Shown here: positions 52,569-60,266 of the stretch, one piece after another
Layout of the letters: the number at the start of each line of letters is the position of its first letter
Position numbering within the stretch: the first letter of the stretch is position 1
Origin: Bradyrhizobium forestalis
GTDB taxonomy: Bacteria > Pseudomonadota > Alphaproteobacteria > Rhizobiales > Xanthobacteraceae
Length of the DNA: 64,000 nt
Direction: 5' to 3'
Assembly: GCF_002795245.1 (NCBI RefSeq)
Contig: NZ_PGVG01000007.1
Coordinates: 124,001-188,000, forward strand
Program-made: the position numbers and the translations under genes
The notes under the pieces: model-generated
The model's database searches: none
What the model saw: the letters and a program-made list of their open reading frames with translations, nothing else
What the model was told of the DNA's origin: nothing

Positions 52569-53003
52569 TCACTTCAGACGGATCGTGACGCCGCCGACGG
52601 CGGCCGACACTTCCGCCCCGACGCGCGGTCCGCTGAGCTGGAGGATCACGCCATTGCTGTTCTGCAGCTGGACGGCACCAGCACCTGCGGCGACCGCCCC
52701 ACCCGCTCCTCCCACGGCATACGACCCTTCGATGGATGCCGGCCCCTTCAGATTGAGCGCGCGGCCGACGAACTTGGTGGTCGATGCTCCCACCGTCAAT
52801 CCGACGCTCATGCCGGAGACGGTGAACGGGTATTTCTTGCCCCGGTATAGCAGGACGCCCTCACCGCCGCCCACGCCGACGATGAAGCCGCCCTTGGTGA
52901 AGACGACAGCGACCTGGCCGGTATCAGCACGCGACGGCGTGCTGATACCGGCAACACCGGCGAGCAGGGCGGCAAGAGCGAGGCGTGTAGCAAGTTTTCT
53001 CAT
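52569..53003 (-). CDS. Secreted SYLF/DUF1134-like protein, copy 2
   Basis: About 144 residues; start at 53003 (MRKLATRLALAALLAGVAGI) with a signal peptide ending SRAD. Its mature part is a paralogue of the protein at 44291: TKGGFIVGVGGGEGVLLYRG, YPFTVSGMSVGLTVGASTTK, GSYAVGGAGGAVAAGAGAVQ and VILQLSGPRVGAEVSAAVGG. Fold assignment is as tentative as for copy 1. A FixK-type box at 53149-53162 lies about 150 bases upstream. It is convergent with PPK2. Confidence 0.62.
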   Translation of the reverse strand: MRKLATRLALAALLAGVAGISTPSRADTGQVAVVFTKGGFIVGVGGGEGVLLYRGKKYPFTVSGMSVGLTVGASTTKFVGRALNLKGPASIEGSYAVGGAGGAVAAGAGAVQLQNSNGVILQLSGPRVGAEVSAAVGGVTIRLK

Positions 53004-53032
53004 GAGTTCTTTCCCCTGTGTGGTCACGCTGA

Positions 53033-53122
53033 TTACTGAGCCAAGATCATTGCGAAGTAGCCGAACACGGTGAGCAGGATGCCCGAGACGGCGTAGCCGA
53101 CCGGGAATCCGATCCAGGGCAC
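53033..53122 (-). other. Short transmembrane peptide frame or remnant
   Basis: A 29-codon frame opening with GTG and reading PWIGFPVGYAVSGILLTVFG, then YFAMILAQ, a plausible single membrane span. No ribosome-binding site precedes it. It overlaps the leader of the SYLF-like gene. It may be a decayed end of a small membrane subunit or a fortuitous frame. Confidence 0.3.
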
Positions 53123-53148
53123 GTGAGCCGAAACCCTGCACTCCGCTG

Positions 53149-53162
53149 TTGATCGAGATCAA
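53149..53162. promoter_or_regulatory. FNR/FixK-type box before SYLF-like gene
   Basis: TTGATCGAGATCAA matches TTGAT-N4-ATCAA exactly. It would start a leftward transcript near 53114, giving a leader of about 110 bases before the SYLF-like gene at 53003. Confidence 0.7.
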
Positions 53163-53225
53163 CGAGATCTATTTCAAGCCCCTCGCGTGAAGTGGGATCG
53201 CGCCGCTCACCCCACTGGGTCGGCG

Positions 53226-53612
53226 TCATTGTGCGACCGGCGTAATTCCGGCGCAGGCCTTTTCGATCGACTCGATCAGCGTGTGCGCGGCAAACGGCTT
53301 GGTGAGATAGGCCGCGCATCCCGACTCGATCGCGGCCAAGCGATTTGTAGGACTGTCGTTTCCCGTGATGAAGATGACCGGCAGTGAAACGCCATCATCT
53401 GTCAGACGCCGGCGCAGATCGATGCCCGAATGATCACCCAGGTTGATGTCAAGGATTGCGCAGATCGCGTCGTCCAGGTCACCATGCTCAAGCAGCGCGT
53501 TCGCCGATTCGAACAGCATGACGCTGAAGCCGTGCTCGCGAAGCAGCCGCTTCATGCTGATCCGCACCGACGGATCGTCATCGACGACGAAAATGCACTT
53601 GTTTCCGGGCAA
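53226..53612 (-). CDS. Receiver-only response regulator
   Basis: A 128-residue CheY/FixJ-like receiver domain with no output domain. The acidic pocket is VVDDDPS (residues 10-14), the phosphorylation site is Asp55 (CAILDINLGD), the Thr is in VIFITGND and the conserved Lys is 105 (YLTKPF). It begins with TTG and ends in a short tail. Could relay phosphate within a phosphorelay or control a protein partner. The closest kinase is at 47478; pairing is not shown. Confidence 0.9.
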   Translation of the reverse strand: MPGNKCIFVVDDDPSVRISMKRLLREHGFSVMLFESANALLEHGDLDDAICAILDINLGDHSGIDLRRRLTDDGVSLPVIFITGNDSPTNRLAAIESGCAAYLTKPFAAHTLIESIEKACAGITPVAQ

Positions 53613-53788
53613 TTTGGTCGGCCTTCGTTGGACGCATTGCCAGACATCATCAGCTCTGGCTCTGATCGCTATTGTCGGCCGACAGCTAAGACATTAGCTC
53701 ACCCCCTCCCGCTACCTGTCAATAAAGTATGATGTTGTCCCTTGGTACAGGTCATGCGGTTGGCACCGCGAGCCGACAACCAGCCTTC

Positions 53789-54412
53789 CTAAGCCTTGTC
53801 GGCATCGAGCAAGCCGAGCCGCTCCGCGATCGAAACCAGTTCCGCCAGCGAGCGCACCTGCATCTTCTCCATCACCTGATGACGATGAGCCTTGATGGTG
53901 CGCTCGGTCGTTCCAAGCTCGTGGCCGATCTGCTTGTTGATCTTGCCCCGCACGATCAGATCGAACACCTGATGCTCGCGCGGCGTCAGCGTCGCAACGA
54001 GCGCGCGGAGCGATTCGAGCTTCCGGTGATGATGCCGGCCGGCCTCCTGCCGGGCCAAAGCGCGCTCGATCGCGTCGATCAGCTGCTCCGACGATACCGG
54101 CTTGGTCAGGAAATCCTCGGCACCCGCCTTGATGGCCCGGACGGTCGTCGGCGTATCGGCGTATCCGGTCAGGAATACGATCGGGACCGTCGAGCCGAGC
54201 TCGATCAGACGGCTCTGTAGCTCCGGTCCGCTCAGCCCGGGGATCCGCACGTCCAGCAGGATGCAGCCGGGCCTGCTGTCGTCCGGCAGGCGGTCGAGCA
54301 GGTCCTGCGCCGATGCATAGGTTGCGACATCATAGCCGGAAAGCTTCAGGCGCCGCTCGATCGCCGTGCGAAACGAGGCGTCGTCGTCAACTACGTGAAC
54401 GAGGCCAGGCAA
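53789..54412 (-). CDS. FixJ-type LuxR-family response regulator
   Basis: Two-domain regulator of 207 residues starting with TTG. Receiver: HVVDDDASF, phosphorylation Asp54 (ILLDVRIPGL), FLTGYADT, Lys at LTKPVSS. After a linker comes a LuxR/FixJ HTH (LTPREHQVFDLIVRGKINKQ, IGHELGTTERTIKAHRHQVM). The closest family is FixJ/TodT-like regulators, which pair with oxygen- or redox-sensing kinases. It sits beside the Crp/Fnr gene, as FixJ does beside FixK in rhizobial micro-oxic circuits. Confidence 0.9.
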   Translation of the reverse strand: MPGLVHVVDDDASFRTAIERRLKLSGYDVATYASAQDLLDRLPDDSRPGCILLDVRIPGLSGPELQSRLIELGSTVPIVFLTGYADTPTTVRAIKAGAEDFLTKPVSSEQLIDAIERALARQEAGRHHHRKLESLRALVATLTPREHQVFDLIVRGKINKQIGHELGTTERTIKAHRHQVMEKMQVRSLAELVSIAERLGLLDADKA

Positions 54413-54438
54413 ATTGCCCTCTTCAAACCAGAACCCTT

Positions 54439-54452
54439 TTGATGCCGATCAT
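54439..54452. promoter_or_regulatory. Imperfect FNR/FixK-type box
   Basis: TTGATGCCGATCAT differs from TTGAT-N4-ATCAA in the last base. It lies between the FixJ-like regulator and the Crp/Fnr gene. Its spacing does not suit activation of the leftward gene, so it may instead concern the rightward Crp/Fnr gene, or be chance. Confidence 0.35.
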
Positions 54453-54668
54453 ATGCCCAATTTCGCAAACCGGAGCAGAAAGGCTGACGTTTTTCCCACG
54501 GAGCGCACCATCCCTGCCGCACTGTCCTTTGGTACAATGAACACTCGGACAATGGTCTGAAATAACTCCCTGGTCGAACATCAACTTCAGCGGGAGTGGG
54601 ATAGCGCGGCGCATTCCCGGATGACAATTCCAAGTCCAATTCAGCGATTCCTCCTGAGGAGTTGGCCC

Positions 54669-55352
54669 ATGTTCTTACGCATCACGACCGCCCCGCTCTC
54701 TCTTCCCAATTCGCTCAACGACTTCGGAATGACAAGTAGCTCAAATCCGATCGTGAGCTTAAACGAATTTACTTACAAAAAGGGCACCGAGATCTACGGC
54801 GAGAAGGAATCGGCCGAGTACGTCTATCAGGTCAAGACGGGCGCCGTCAGGAGCTACAAGCTCTTGTCGGATGGGCGCCGCCAGATCGGCGCATTTCACC
54901 TCGTCGGCGACATCTTCGGACTGGAGAACGGCGCTTCTCATCGCTTCACTGCCGAAGCCATCGTGGAAACGACCGTCCGCCTGATCAGGCGCCAGAGCCT
55001 GGAAACCGTAGCCGATAGCGACGTCATGGTAGCCAAGAACCTGCTCTGCATGACCACGAACAACCTCCAGCATGCCGAGGACCACATGCTGCTCCTGGGC
55101 CGGAAGACCTCGCTTGAACGGGTCGCGGCTTTCCTGCTCGAAATGGACAAACGAATTGCGGCCTCCGCCGTCATGGCGTTGCCGATGTCGCGGCGCGACA
55201 TCGCCGACTACCTCGGCCTCACGCTGGAGACCGTCTCGCGCGCCCTGTCGCGTCTGCACGAGCTCGGCGTCATTGGCTTCCTCGGCAATACGCAGCGCCA
55301 GATCGTGCTGCTGGACCGGCAGCAGCTCGCGACTATCGATCTTCAGGACTGA
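54669..55352 (+). CDS. Crp/Fnr-family regulator, FixK type
   Basis: About 228 residues. Start at 54669 follows GAGGAG by 7 bases; an upstream ATG at 54621 lacks a ribosome-binding site. The cyclic-nucleotide-binding-like domain has EFTYKKGTEIYGEKESAEYV and GAVRSYKLLSDGRRQIGAFH. The C-terminal HTH reads LPMSRRDIADYLGLTLETVS and RALSRLHELGVIGFLG, the Crp/Fnr/FixK pattern (ETVSR). No N-terminal cysteine cluster is present, so like FixK it would not sense oxygen itself. It is the best candidate in the window for binding the TTGA-N6-TCAA boxes. It is convergent with the channel gene. Confidence 0.88.
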   Translation: MFLRITTAPLSLPNSLNDFGMTSSSNPIVSLNEFTYKKGTEIYGEKESAEYVYQVKTGAVRSYKLLSDGRRQIGAFHLVGDIFGLENGASHRFTAEAIVETTVRLIRRQSLETVADSDVMVAKNLLCMTTNNLQHAEDHMLLLGRKTSLERVAAFLLEMDKRIAASAVMALPMSRRDIADYLGLTLETVSRALSRLHELGVIGFLGNTQRQIVLLDRQQLATIDLQD

Positions 55353-55788
55353 ATCCGGGTGCATCGACCGCCGCAAGGTGCTCCAGCGTCTTGCGCAGAA
55401 CCTCGAACAGGACGGCGGTCGACCAGCCGAACAGCAGGATGCCGTTCATCGCGGTCATCGGGCCTAGCAGCCGCCAGTCCTGCACCGGCGTGATGTCGCC
55501 GTAGCCGAGCGTGGTGTAGTTGACGAAGGTGAAATAGAGCAACTCGCTGCCCGGGGGCGCCGCGCCGACGATGCGATAAGCCAACGCCCAGACCAGGACC
55601 TCCAGCGTGTGCGCCAGCATCAGCGCCGTGGCGGTGGCGACCATGACGGCCATCAGGTGTAATCTCGGCCGCACCGTGTGCCGATACCCGGCGGCTCGGG
55701 CGATGCTGATGGCTCCCACGGTCACGAGCGCGTGGATCATGATGTTGATCGCGCTGACGAGCGCGACGAGCAGGAATTGAAGCGCCAT
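55333..55788 (-). CDS. Two-TM potassium channel protein
   Basis: A 151-residue ion channel of the two-transmembrane Ion_trans_2 type, with the selectivity filter TTLGYGD in LLYFTFVNYTTLGYGDITPV. N-terminal helices include ALQFLLVALVSAINIMIHAL and VMVATATALMLAHTLEVLVW, and a final helix LLGPMTAMNGILLFGWSTAV follows the pore. It ends 20 bases inside the Crp/Fnr gene, on the opposite strand. K+ selectivity is inferred from the GYG filter. Confidence 0.82.
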   Translation of the reverse strand: MALQFLLVALVSAINIMIHALVTVGAISIARAAGYRHTVRPRLHLMAVMVATATALMLAHTLEVLVWALAYRIVGAAPPGSELLYFTFVNYTTLGYGDITPVQDWRLLGPMTAMNGILLFGWSTAVLFEVLRKTLEHLAAVDAPGFSPEDR

Positions 55789-55805
55789 GCCGGACCGAAC
55801 CGGCT

Positions 55806-55982
55806 TCAGCTGCGCTTGCGCGGTGGCTGGTCCAGGCGCCGCCTCTGAGCTCTCATGCGCTTGATTTCTTCGCTGAGCTCCTCAGTCCTTTCGTCGCGAC
55901 GCTGGCTCCTCGAGTTGACGTGCTCGCTGCTTCGCAGCCTTTCCAGCGCCTTTTCAACCGAGAGCTTGGTCGTATCGGCCAT
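55806..55982 (-). CDS. Small charged hypothetical protein
   Basis: A 58-residue protein starting at 55982 (MADTTKLSVEKALERLRSSE), almost entirely charged helix (RDERTEELSEEIKRMRAQRR). A longer frame from 56054 overlaps the hydrolase remnant and is not favoured. No family recognised; it could be a small regulatory or nucleic-acid-binding protein. It precedes the channel gene by 17 bases on the same strand. Confidence 0.55.
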   Translation of the reverse strand: MADTTKLSVEKALERLRSSEHVNSRSQRRDERTEELSEEIKRMRAQRRRLDQPPRKRS

Positions 55983-55989
55983 CACAGTC

Positions 55990-56235
55990 TCACCCCCTTG
56001 TAACATCGCACTCTTTCGAAAGTCCTCCGAACCAGGCCCCGAAATAGCCGGCATAGAGCGCCGACAATTCGAGATTCATGGAATGACCGATGCCGGGCAC
56101 CACCACGAGCCGGCTGTCGGGCATCGCTGCCGCCATGGTGCGCAAATCCGCCGACAGGATCTGACGATAGCGCGGCGAAGCCTTGACGCAGATCAAGGGA
56201 GTGGAGAGCCCGCTCGCCAACATCGGATCGAGGAA
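55990..56235 (-). pseudogene. Alpha/beta-hydrolase C-terminal remnant
   Basis: The minus-strand frame reads STPLICVKASPRYRQILSAD, RTMAAAMPDSRLVVVPGIGH and SMNLELSALYAGYFGAWF, the C-terminal third of an alpha/beta hydrolase with the catalytic-His GxGHS region. The N-terminal two thirds are missing: upstream lies the CoA-transferase gene on the other strand. It is probably a gene truncated by rearrangement. Its upstream boundary is where the CoA-transferase leader begins. A FixK-type box (56183-56196) lies within it and serves the rightward operon. Confidence 0.6.
56183..56196. promoter_or_regulatory. FNR/FixK-type box before CoA-transferase operon
   Basis: TTGACGCAGATCAA matches TTGA-N6-TCAA. 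The centre is about 65 bases before the CoA-transferase ATG at 56254, right for a transcription start near 56231. It lies inside the hydrolase remnant. Confidence 0.7.
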
Positions 56236-56253
56236 CAGACTGGAGGGTCGACC

Positions 56254-56907
56254 ATGAAGGCCGTTTCCGTCGAAGAAGCCGTCGCGATGATCCCGGATGG
56301 CGCCAGCGTCATGGTCGGCGGCTTCATGGGGGTCGGAACGCCGGAGCGCCTGCTCGACGAGGTGGTCCGGCAGAAGAAGGGCAATCTGACCGTCATCTGC
56401 AACGACGCGGCAACGCCTGGAAAAGGCGTGGGCAAGCTGTTCGATGCGACGCTCGTCTCGCGGTTGACCGCAACGCATATCGGGCTCAATCCCAAGGCCC
56501 AACAGCAGATGCTGGCCAACCGGATCGCCGTCGATCTGATTCCACAGGGCACCTTCGCCGAGCGCATTCGCGCCGGCGGCTGCGGCCTGGGCGGGGTGCT
56601 CACCCCAACCGGCGTCGGTACGCTGGTCGCGGAGGGCAAGCGGCAGATCGAGGTCGATGGCAAGCCGTATCTGCTCGAGACCGCGCTGCGGGCGCAGTTC
56701 GCGCTGGTGCACGCCTTCCTCGCCGACTACCTCGGCAACCTCGCTTATGCGCTGACCTCCCGCAATTTCAATCCGGTCATGGCGATGGCGGCGGACACCG
56801 TGATCGTGACCGCGGAGCACATCGTGCCGGTGGGTGTCATCGCGCCCGATCACGTGATGACGCCCGCGCCGCTGGTCGACTACATCATCACAAATTCGAA
56901 CGGGTGA
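56254..56907 (+). CDS. 3-oxoacid-type CoA-transferase alpha subunit
   Basis: Alpha subunit (217 residues) of a two-subunit family I CoA transferase, AtoD/ScoA-like. It has VEEAVAMIPDGASVMVGGFM, GVGTPERLLDEVVRQKKGNL and GKGVGKLFDATLVSRLTATH. The FALVHAFLADYLGNLAYALT region also fits. GGAGG lies 7 bases before the ATG. The beta subunit starts three bases after its stop. The acyl-CoA substrate (acetoacetyl, butyryl, succinyl) cannot be decided. Confidence 0.9.
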   Translation: MKAVSVEEAVAMIPDGASVMVGGFMGVGTPERLLDEVVRQKKGNLTVICNDAATPGKGVGKLFDATLVSRLTATHIGLNPKAQQQMLANRIAVDLIPQGTFAERIRAGGCGLGGVLTPTGVGTLVAEGKRQIEVDGKPYLLETALRAQFALVHAFLADYLGNLAYALTSRNFNPVMAMAADTVIVTAEHIVPVGVIAPDHVMTPAPLVDYIITNSNG

Positions 56908-56910
56908 TCC

Positions 56911-57561
56911 ATGGATGCACAGGAGATCATCGCCCGACGAGTCGCGCAGGAGCTGCGCGCCGGCAACCTCGTCAATCTCGGCATCGGCATTCCGACGCTG
57001 GTCGCCAACTACGTGTCGCCCGATCTGAAGGTGTTCTTCCAGTCGGAGAACGGCCTGATCGGCACCGGTCCGATCCCCGAGCAAGGCATGGAGCACCCGC
57101 TCCTCACCGACGCCGGAGGTCGGCCGATCAGCGCACTGCCTGGCGCCTGCACGTTCGACAGCGCGATGTCGTTCGGATTGATCCGCGCCGGACATGTCGA
57201 CGTCACCGTCCTCGGCGGCCTGCAAGTCGATGCGCATGGGCTTCTCGCCAACTGGATGATCCCTGGCAAGATGGTGCCGGGCATGGGCGGCGCGATGGAT
57301 CTCGTGAGCGGCGCCAAGCGCGTCATCGTCGCCATGCAGCACGCAGCCAAGGGCAAATCGAAGATCGTGAAAAAGTGCAGCCTGCCCCTGACCTCGGCAC
57401 GGCCAATCGATCTGGTCGTCACCGATCTCGCCGTGATCGGCTTCCCCGACGGCAAAGGGACGCTGCTCGAGACGGCACCCGGCGTCAGTGTCGGCGAGGT
57501 CATGGCGGTGACGGAGGCCGAGCTCGTCGTTCCCGACAAGGTCCCGGAAATGAAGCTCTGA
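56911..57561 (+). CDS. 3-oxoacid-type CoA-transferase beta subunit
   Basis: Beta subunit (216 residues), AtoA/ScoB-like, carrying the catalytic glutamate in the conserved motif FFQSENGLIGTGP (Glu near residue 47). Other family blocks are NLVNLGIGIPTLVANYVSPD and GHVDVTVLGGLQVDAHGLLA, then WMIPGKMVPGMGGAMDLVSG. Directly follows the alpha gene. Both subunits are complete. Confidence 0.92.
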   Translation: MDAQEIIARRVAQELRAGNLVNLGIGIPTLVANYVSPDLKVFFQSENGLIGTGPIPEQGMEHPLLTDAGGRPISALPGACTFDSAMSFGLIRAGHVDVTVLGGLQVDAHGLLANWMIPGKMVPGMGGAMDLVSGAKRVIVAMQHAAKGKSKIVKKCSLPLTSARPIDLVVTDLAVIGFPDGKGTLLETAPGVSVGEVMAVTEAELVVPDKVPEMKL

Positions 57562-57574
57562 AGAGGCCAGAAGC

Positions 57575-58033
57575 ATGCGGATATTCAGCGATTTCAAGGA
57601 AATCAAAGCCGCGGTCGGTACCGAGATCGGCGTCAGCGACTGGATCGAGATCACCCAGGATCGTATCAACAAGTTCGCGGATGCGACCTGCGACGAGCAG
57701 TGGATCCACGTCGACCAGGAGCGCGCCAAGGTGGAGATGCCTGGTGGAAGGACCATTGCTCACGGGCTGCTGTCGCTCTCGCTCGCGCCAATGTTCGTCC
57801 GCTCCGTAATGGGCCTGAAGGGCCTGCGCAACACGCTCAACTACGGAGCCGACCGGATCAGATACCTGGCGCCGGTGCCGGCGGGCTCGCGGGTGCGCGG
57901 CCGCGTGACGATTGCCGAAGCCGAGGACGTTCCGCCCGACGGCCTGCGCGTGAACTACCACCTCGTGATCGAGATCGAAGGCGGCAAGAAGCCGGCCTGC
58001 GTGGCCGAGCTGATCGCCCTGCACTATCGCTGA
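57575..58033 (+). CDS. MaoC-like hot-dog hydratase
   Basis: A 152-residue MaoC/(R)-hydratase protein, NodN-like. The signature is FADATCDEQWIHVDQERAKV, with RTIAHGLLSLSLAPMFVRSV following, as expected for the catalytic Asp/His of the hot-dog fold. It may hydrate enoyl-CoA to (R)-3-hydroxyacyl-CoA, linking the CoA-transferase to acyl-chain or polyhydroxyalkanoate metabolism. It follows the CoA-transferase genes by 13 bases. Confidence 0.88.
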   Translation: MRIFSDFKEIKAAVGTEIGVSDWIEITQDRINKFADATCDEQWIHVDQERAKVEMPGGRTIAHGLLSLSLAPMFVRSVMGLKGLRNTLNYGADRIRYLAPVPAGSRVRGRVTIAEAEDVPPDGLRVNYHLVIEIEGGKKPACVAELIALHYR

Positions 58034-58184
58034 TCGGTGTGCGCAAATTCTGAAAAACAACCCCATGCAAAGTAGCCCGAGTTGGCCGGGCGATGGTCTG
58101 CGTCTTCTCCGAACAATCTGACGCGTCGGGCAGATCAGGGTATTGCGCCATCATCGGCAGCAGGTGGCAGCACGATGCCGTCGC

Positions 58185-58252
58185 CCGGATGGAGCGAAGA
58201 AAGCGTGTATCGGAGCAAGTCCCTTCCCGGACTTCGCTCCAACCGGGCTGCG
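58185..58252. repeat. Palindromic repeat between MaoC and fabI
   Basis: GCCCGGATGGAGCGAAG (58190-58206) and CTTCGCTCCAACCGGGC (58232-58248 region) are imperfect inverted arms. It separates convergent genes and may act as a two-way terminator. CAACCCCATGCAAAGTAG at about 58051-58068 resembles another repeat fragment. Confidence 0.55.
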
Positions 58253-58261
58253 GCAAGGCAT

Positions 58262-59050
58262 TCAATCGATGATGTGATAGCCGCCGTCGATGTAGAGCAC
58301 GCCACCGGTGATCAGCTTGGCGCCGTCGAGCGCCAGGAAGGCGGTGGCGTTGCCGACATCATCGATGCTGACGAGGCTGCGCGATGGTGCCTTGGACTGC
58401 GCCTTGTCCATCAGCTCGTCGAACTCGGGAATGCCCGAGGCCGCGCGCGTGGCAAGCGGGCCCGGGGAGATCGCGTGCACGCGGATGCCTTTGGGCCCGA
58501 GTTCCGCGGCGGCGTAACGGACGGCGGCTTCCAGCGCGGCCTTGGCGACGCCCATGATGTTGTAGTTCTCCACCACCATCTGGCTGCCGTAGTAGGTCAT
58601 CGTGAACATGGTGCCGCCGTTCTTCATCAGCGGCTCGGCCAGATGCGCCATCCGCAGGAACGACCAGCAGGAGACCTCCATGGTCTTGAGGAAGCCGTCG
58701 CGGCCGACATCGACGACACGGCCGTGCAGCGCCTCCTTGGGTGAGAAGGCGATCGAATGCAGCAGGAAATCAAGCTGGCCCCACTCCTTCGCGATCCTCG
58801 CGAACACCTGCTCGGTCTGGCCTTCGGTCATGACATCGAGCGGCATGAAGATCGGCGCCTGCAGCGCCTGCGCGAGCGGTTCGACATGCTTCTTGGCGCG
58901 GTCGTTGAGGTAAGTCACCGCAAGCTCCGCACCGAGCGCGCGAAACGCCCTGGCGCAGCCCCAGGCGATGGATTGATCGTTGGCGATGCCGACGACGAGG
59001 CCCTTCTTGCCCTTCAGCGCGATCTTGGTCTCCGGATAGACGGGAATCAT
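58262..59050 (-). CDS. fabI: FabI enoyl-ACP reductase
   Basis: NADH-dependent enoyl-acyl-carrier-protein reductase of 262 residues (start 59050, MIPVYPETKIALKGKKGLVV). Cofactor loop GLVVGIANDQSIAWGCARAF is present, as is LDFLLHSIAFSPKEALHGRV. The catalytic Tyr/Lys pair is in YNIMGVAKAALEAAVRYAAA. ISPGPLATRAASGIPEFDEL is a family block. Being the last gene of a pta-ackA operon is unusual for FabI, so it may be a second copy with a dedicated role. The start overlaps ackA by 4 bases. Confidence 0.92.
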   Translation of the reverse strand: MIPVYPETKIALKGKKGLVVGIANDQSIAWGCARAFRALGAELAVTYLNDRAKKHVEPLAQALQAPIFMPLDVMTEGQTEQVFARIAKEWGQLDFLLHSIAFSPKEALHGRVVDVGRDGFLKTMEVSCWSFLRMAHLAEPLMKNGGTMFTMTYYGSQMVVENYNIMGVAKAALEAAVRYAAAELGPKGIRVHAISPGPLATRAASGIPEFDELMDKAQSKAPSRSLVSIDDVGNATAFLALDGAKLITGGVLYIDGGYHIID

Positions 59051-60261
59051 GACGCCCTCGCTTGTTGGGGGTGGCTCGACGGTCTGTTCATGAGGAGCGA
59101 CAAGGTATGCTGCGCGATCATCAGCTCCTCGTCGGTCGGCACGACGTAGACCGGAATGGAACCGTCGGACCGCGAAATCAGGCGCGCGTGCCTGGCGTTT
59201 TCCGTCTGGTCGAGGGTCATCCCGAGCCAACCGAGCTGGGCGACCACGCGTGCGCGAATGGTCGCGGAGTTCTCGCCGATGCCGGCCGTGAAGACGAAGG
59301 CGTCCAGACCCTGCAAGGCCGCCGCGAGCATGCCCGTGTTAAGGCCGATCCGGTAGACGAAATGGTCGATGGCCAGCTTCGCTTTGGGATCCTTGCTCGC
59401 TTCCAGCTCGCGCATGTCGTTGCTGACGCCGGAAAGCCCCTTCAAGCCGCAGTCGCGGTAGAGAAAATTCTGCATGTCGGAGGCCGACATACCCTTCTCG
59501 GTCATGAGATAGAGCACGACGCCGGGATCGATCTGGCCCGGCCGGGTGCCCATCGGCAGTCCGTCCAAGGCGGTGAAGCCCATGGTGCTTTCGACGCTTC
59601 GTCCGTTCTTGATCGCGCACATCGAGGCACCGCTGCCGAGATGCGCGACAATCACCCGCTGCTTCGCGAGGTCGGGCGCGATCTGCGATAGGGTCTTGGC
59701 GATATACTCGTAGGACAGTCCGTGAAAGCCGTAGCGCCGCACGCCCTCCGCATGGAGCTGGTGCGGGATTGCATAGTGATCGGCGACGGCAGCATGCGTG
59801 CGATGGAAGGCGGTATCGAAACAGGCGACCTGCGGCAGGGACGGGAAATTTGCGAGAACCGAGCGGATCGGCGCCAGATTGTGCGGTTGGTGCAATGGCG
59901 CGAGGCTGATGAACCGTTCCAGGCGGGCGACCACGCCGTGGTCGATCAGCACCGGCCGCTCATAGTCCGGCCCGCCATGCACGACGCGATGTCCGACGGC
60001 GATCGGGTGGATGCGAAGCTCCTCGCGCAGCCAATTGCCCGCAAGCCCCATCGCGGCCGGCACGTCCGCGACCGCCTCGATCGGGTACGCCCGATCGGCC
60101 ATGGGATCGCCACTCGTCCCGCTGGCCCGCAACCGCGGACGGCTGCCGATGCCGTCGACCTGCCCCTTGATCTGTCGCCGCAGCCTGCCCTCGCCCTCGA
60201 TCGAAAAGACCTGGAACTTGACGCTGGAGGAGCCGGCATTGACGACGAGGATGGTGTCCAT
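59047..60261 (-). CDS. ackA: AckA acetate kinase
   Basis: Makes ATP from acetyl-phosphate. 404 residues, with the N-terminal phosphate loop ILVVNAGSSSVKFQVFSIEG and the family motif YGFHGLSYEYI. VIVAHLGSGASMCAIKNGRS, TMGFTALDGLPMGTRPGQID and VFTAGIGENSATIRARVVAQ are the other conserved blocks. Follows pta by 5 bases and overlaps fabI. With Pta it forms the acetyl-CoA to acetate route that yields ATP without respiration. Confidence 0.96.
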   Translation of the reverse strand: MDTILVVNAGSSSVKFQVFSIEGEGRLRRQIKGQVDGIGSRPRLRASGTSGDPMADRAYPIEAVADVPAAMGLAGNWLREELRIHPIAVGHRVVHGGPDYERPVLIDHGVVARLERFISLAPLHQPHNLAPIRSVLANFPSLPQVACFDTAFHRTHAAVADHYAIPHQLHAEGVRRYGFHGLSYEYIAKTLSQIAPDLAKQRVIVAHLGSGASMCAIKNGRSVESTMGFTALDGLPMGTRPGQIDPGVVLYLMTEKGMSASDMQNFLYRDCGLKGLSGVSNDMRELEASKDPKAKLAIDHFVYRIGLNTGMLAAALQGLDAFVFTAGIGENSATIRARVVAQLGWLGMTLDQTENARHARLISRSDGSIPVYVVPTDEELMIAQHTLSLLMNRPSSHPQQARAS

Positions 60262-60266
60262 GGCGG

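Noticed and set aside
56236..57756. The long minus-strand frame upstream of the hydrolase remnant
   Set aside because: Only the last 80 or so codons look like protein; the rest is antisense to the CoA-transferase genes and has shadow composition.
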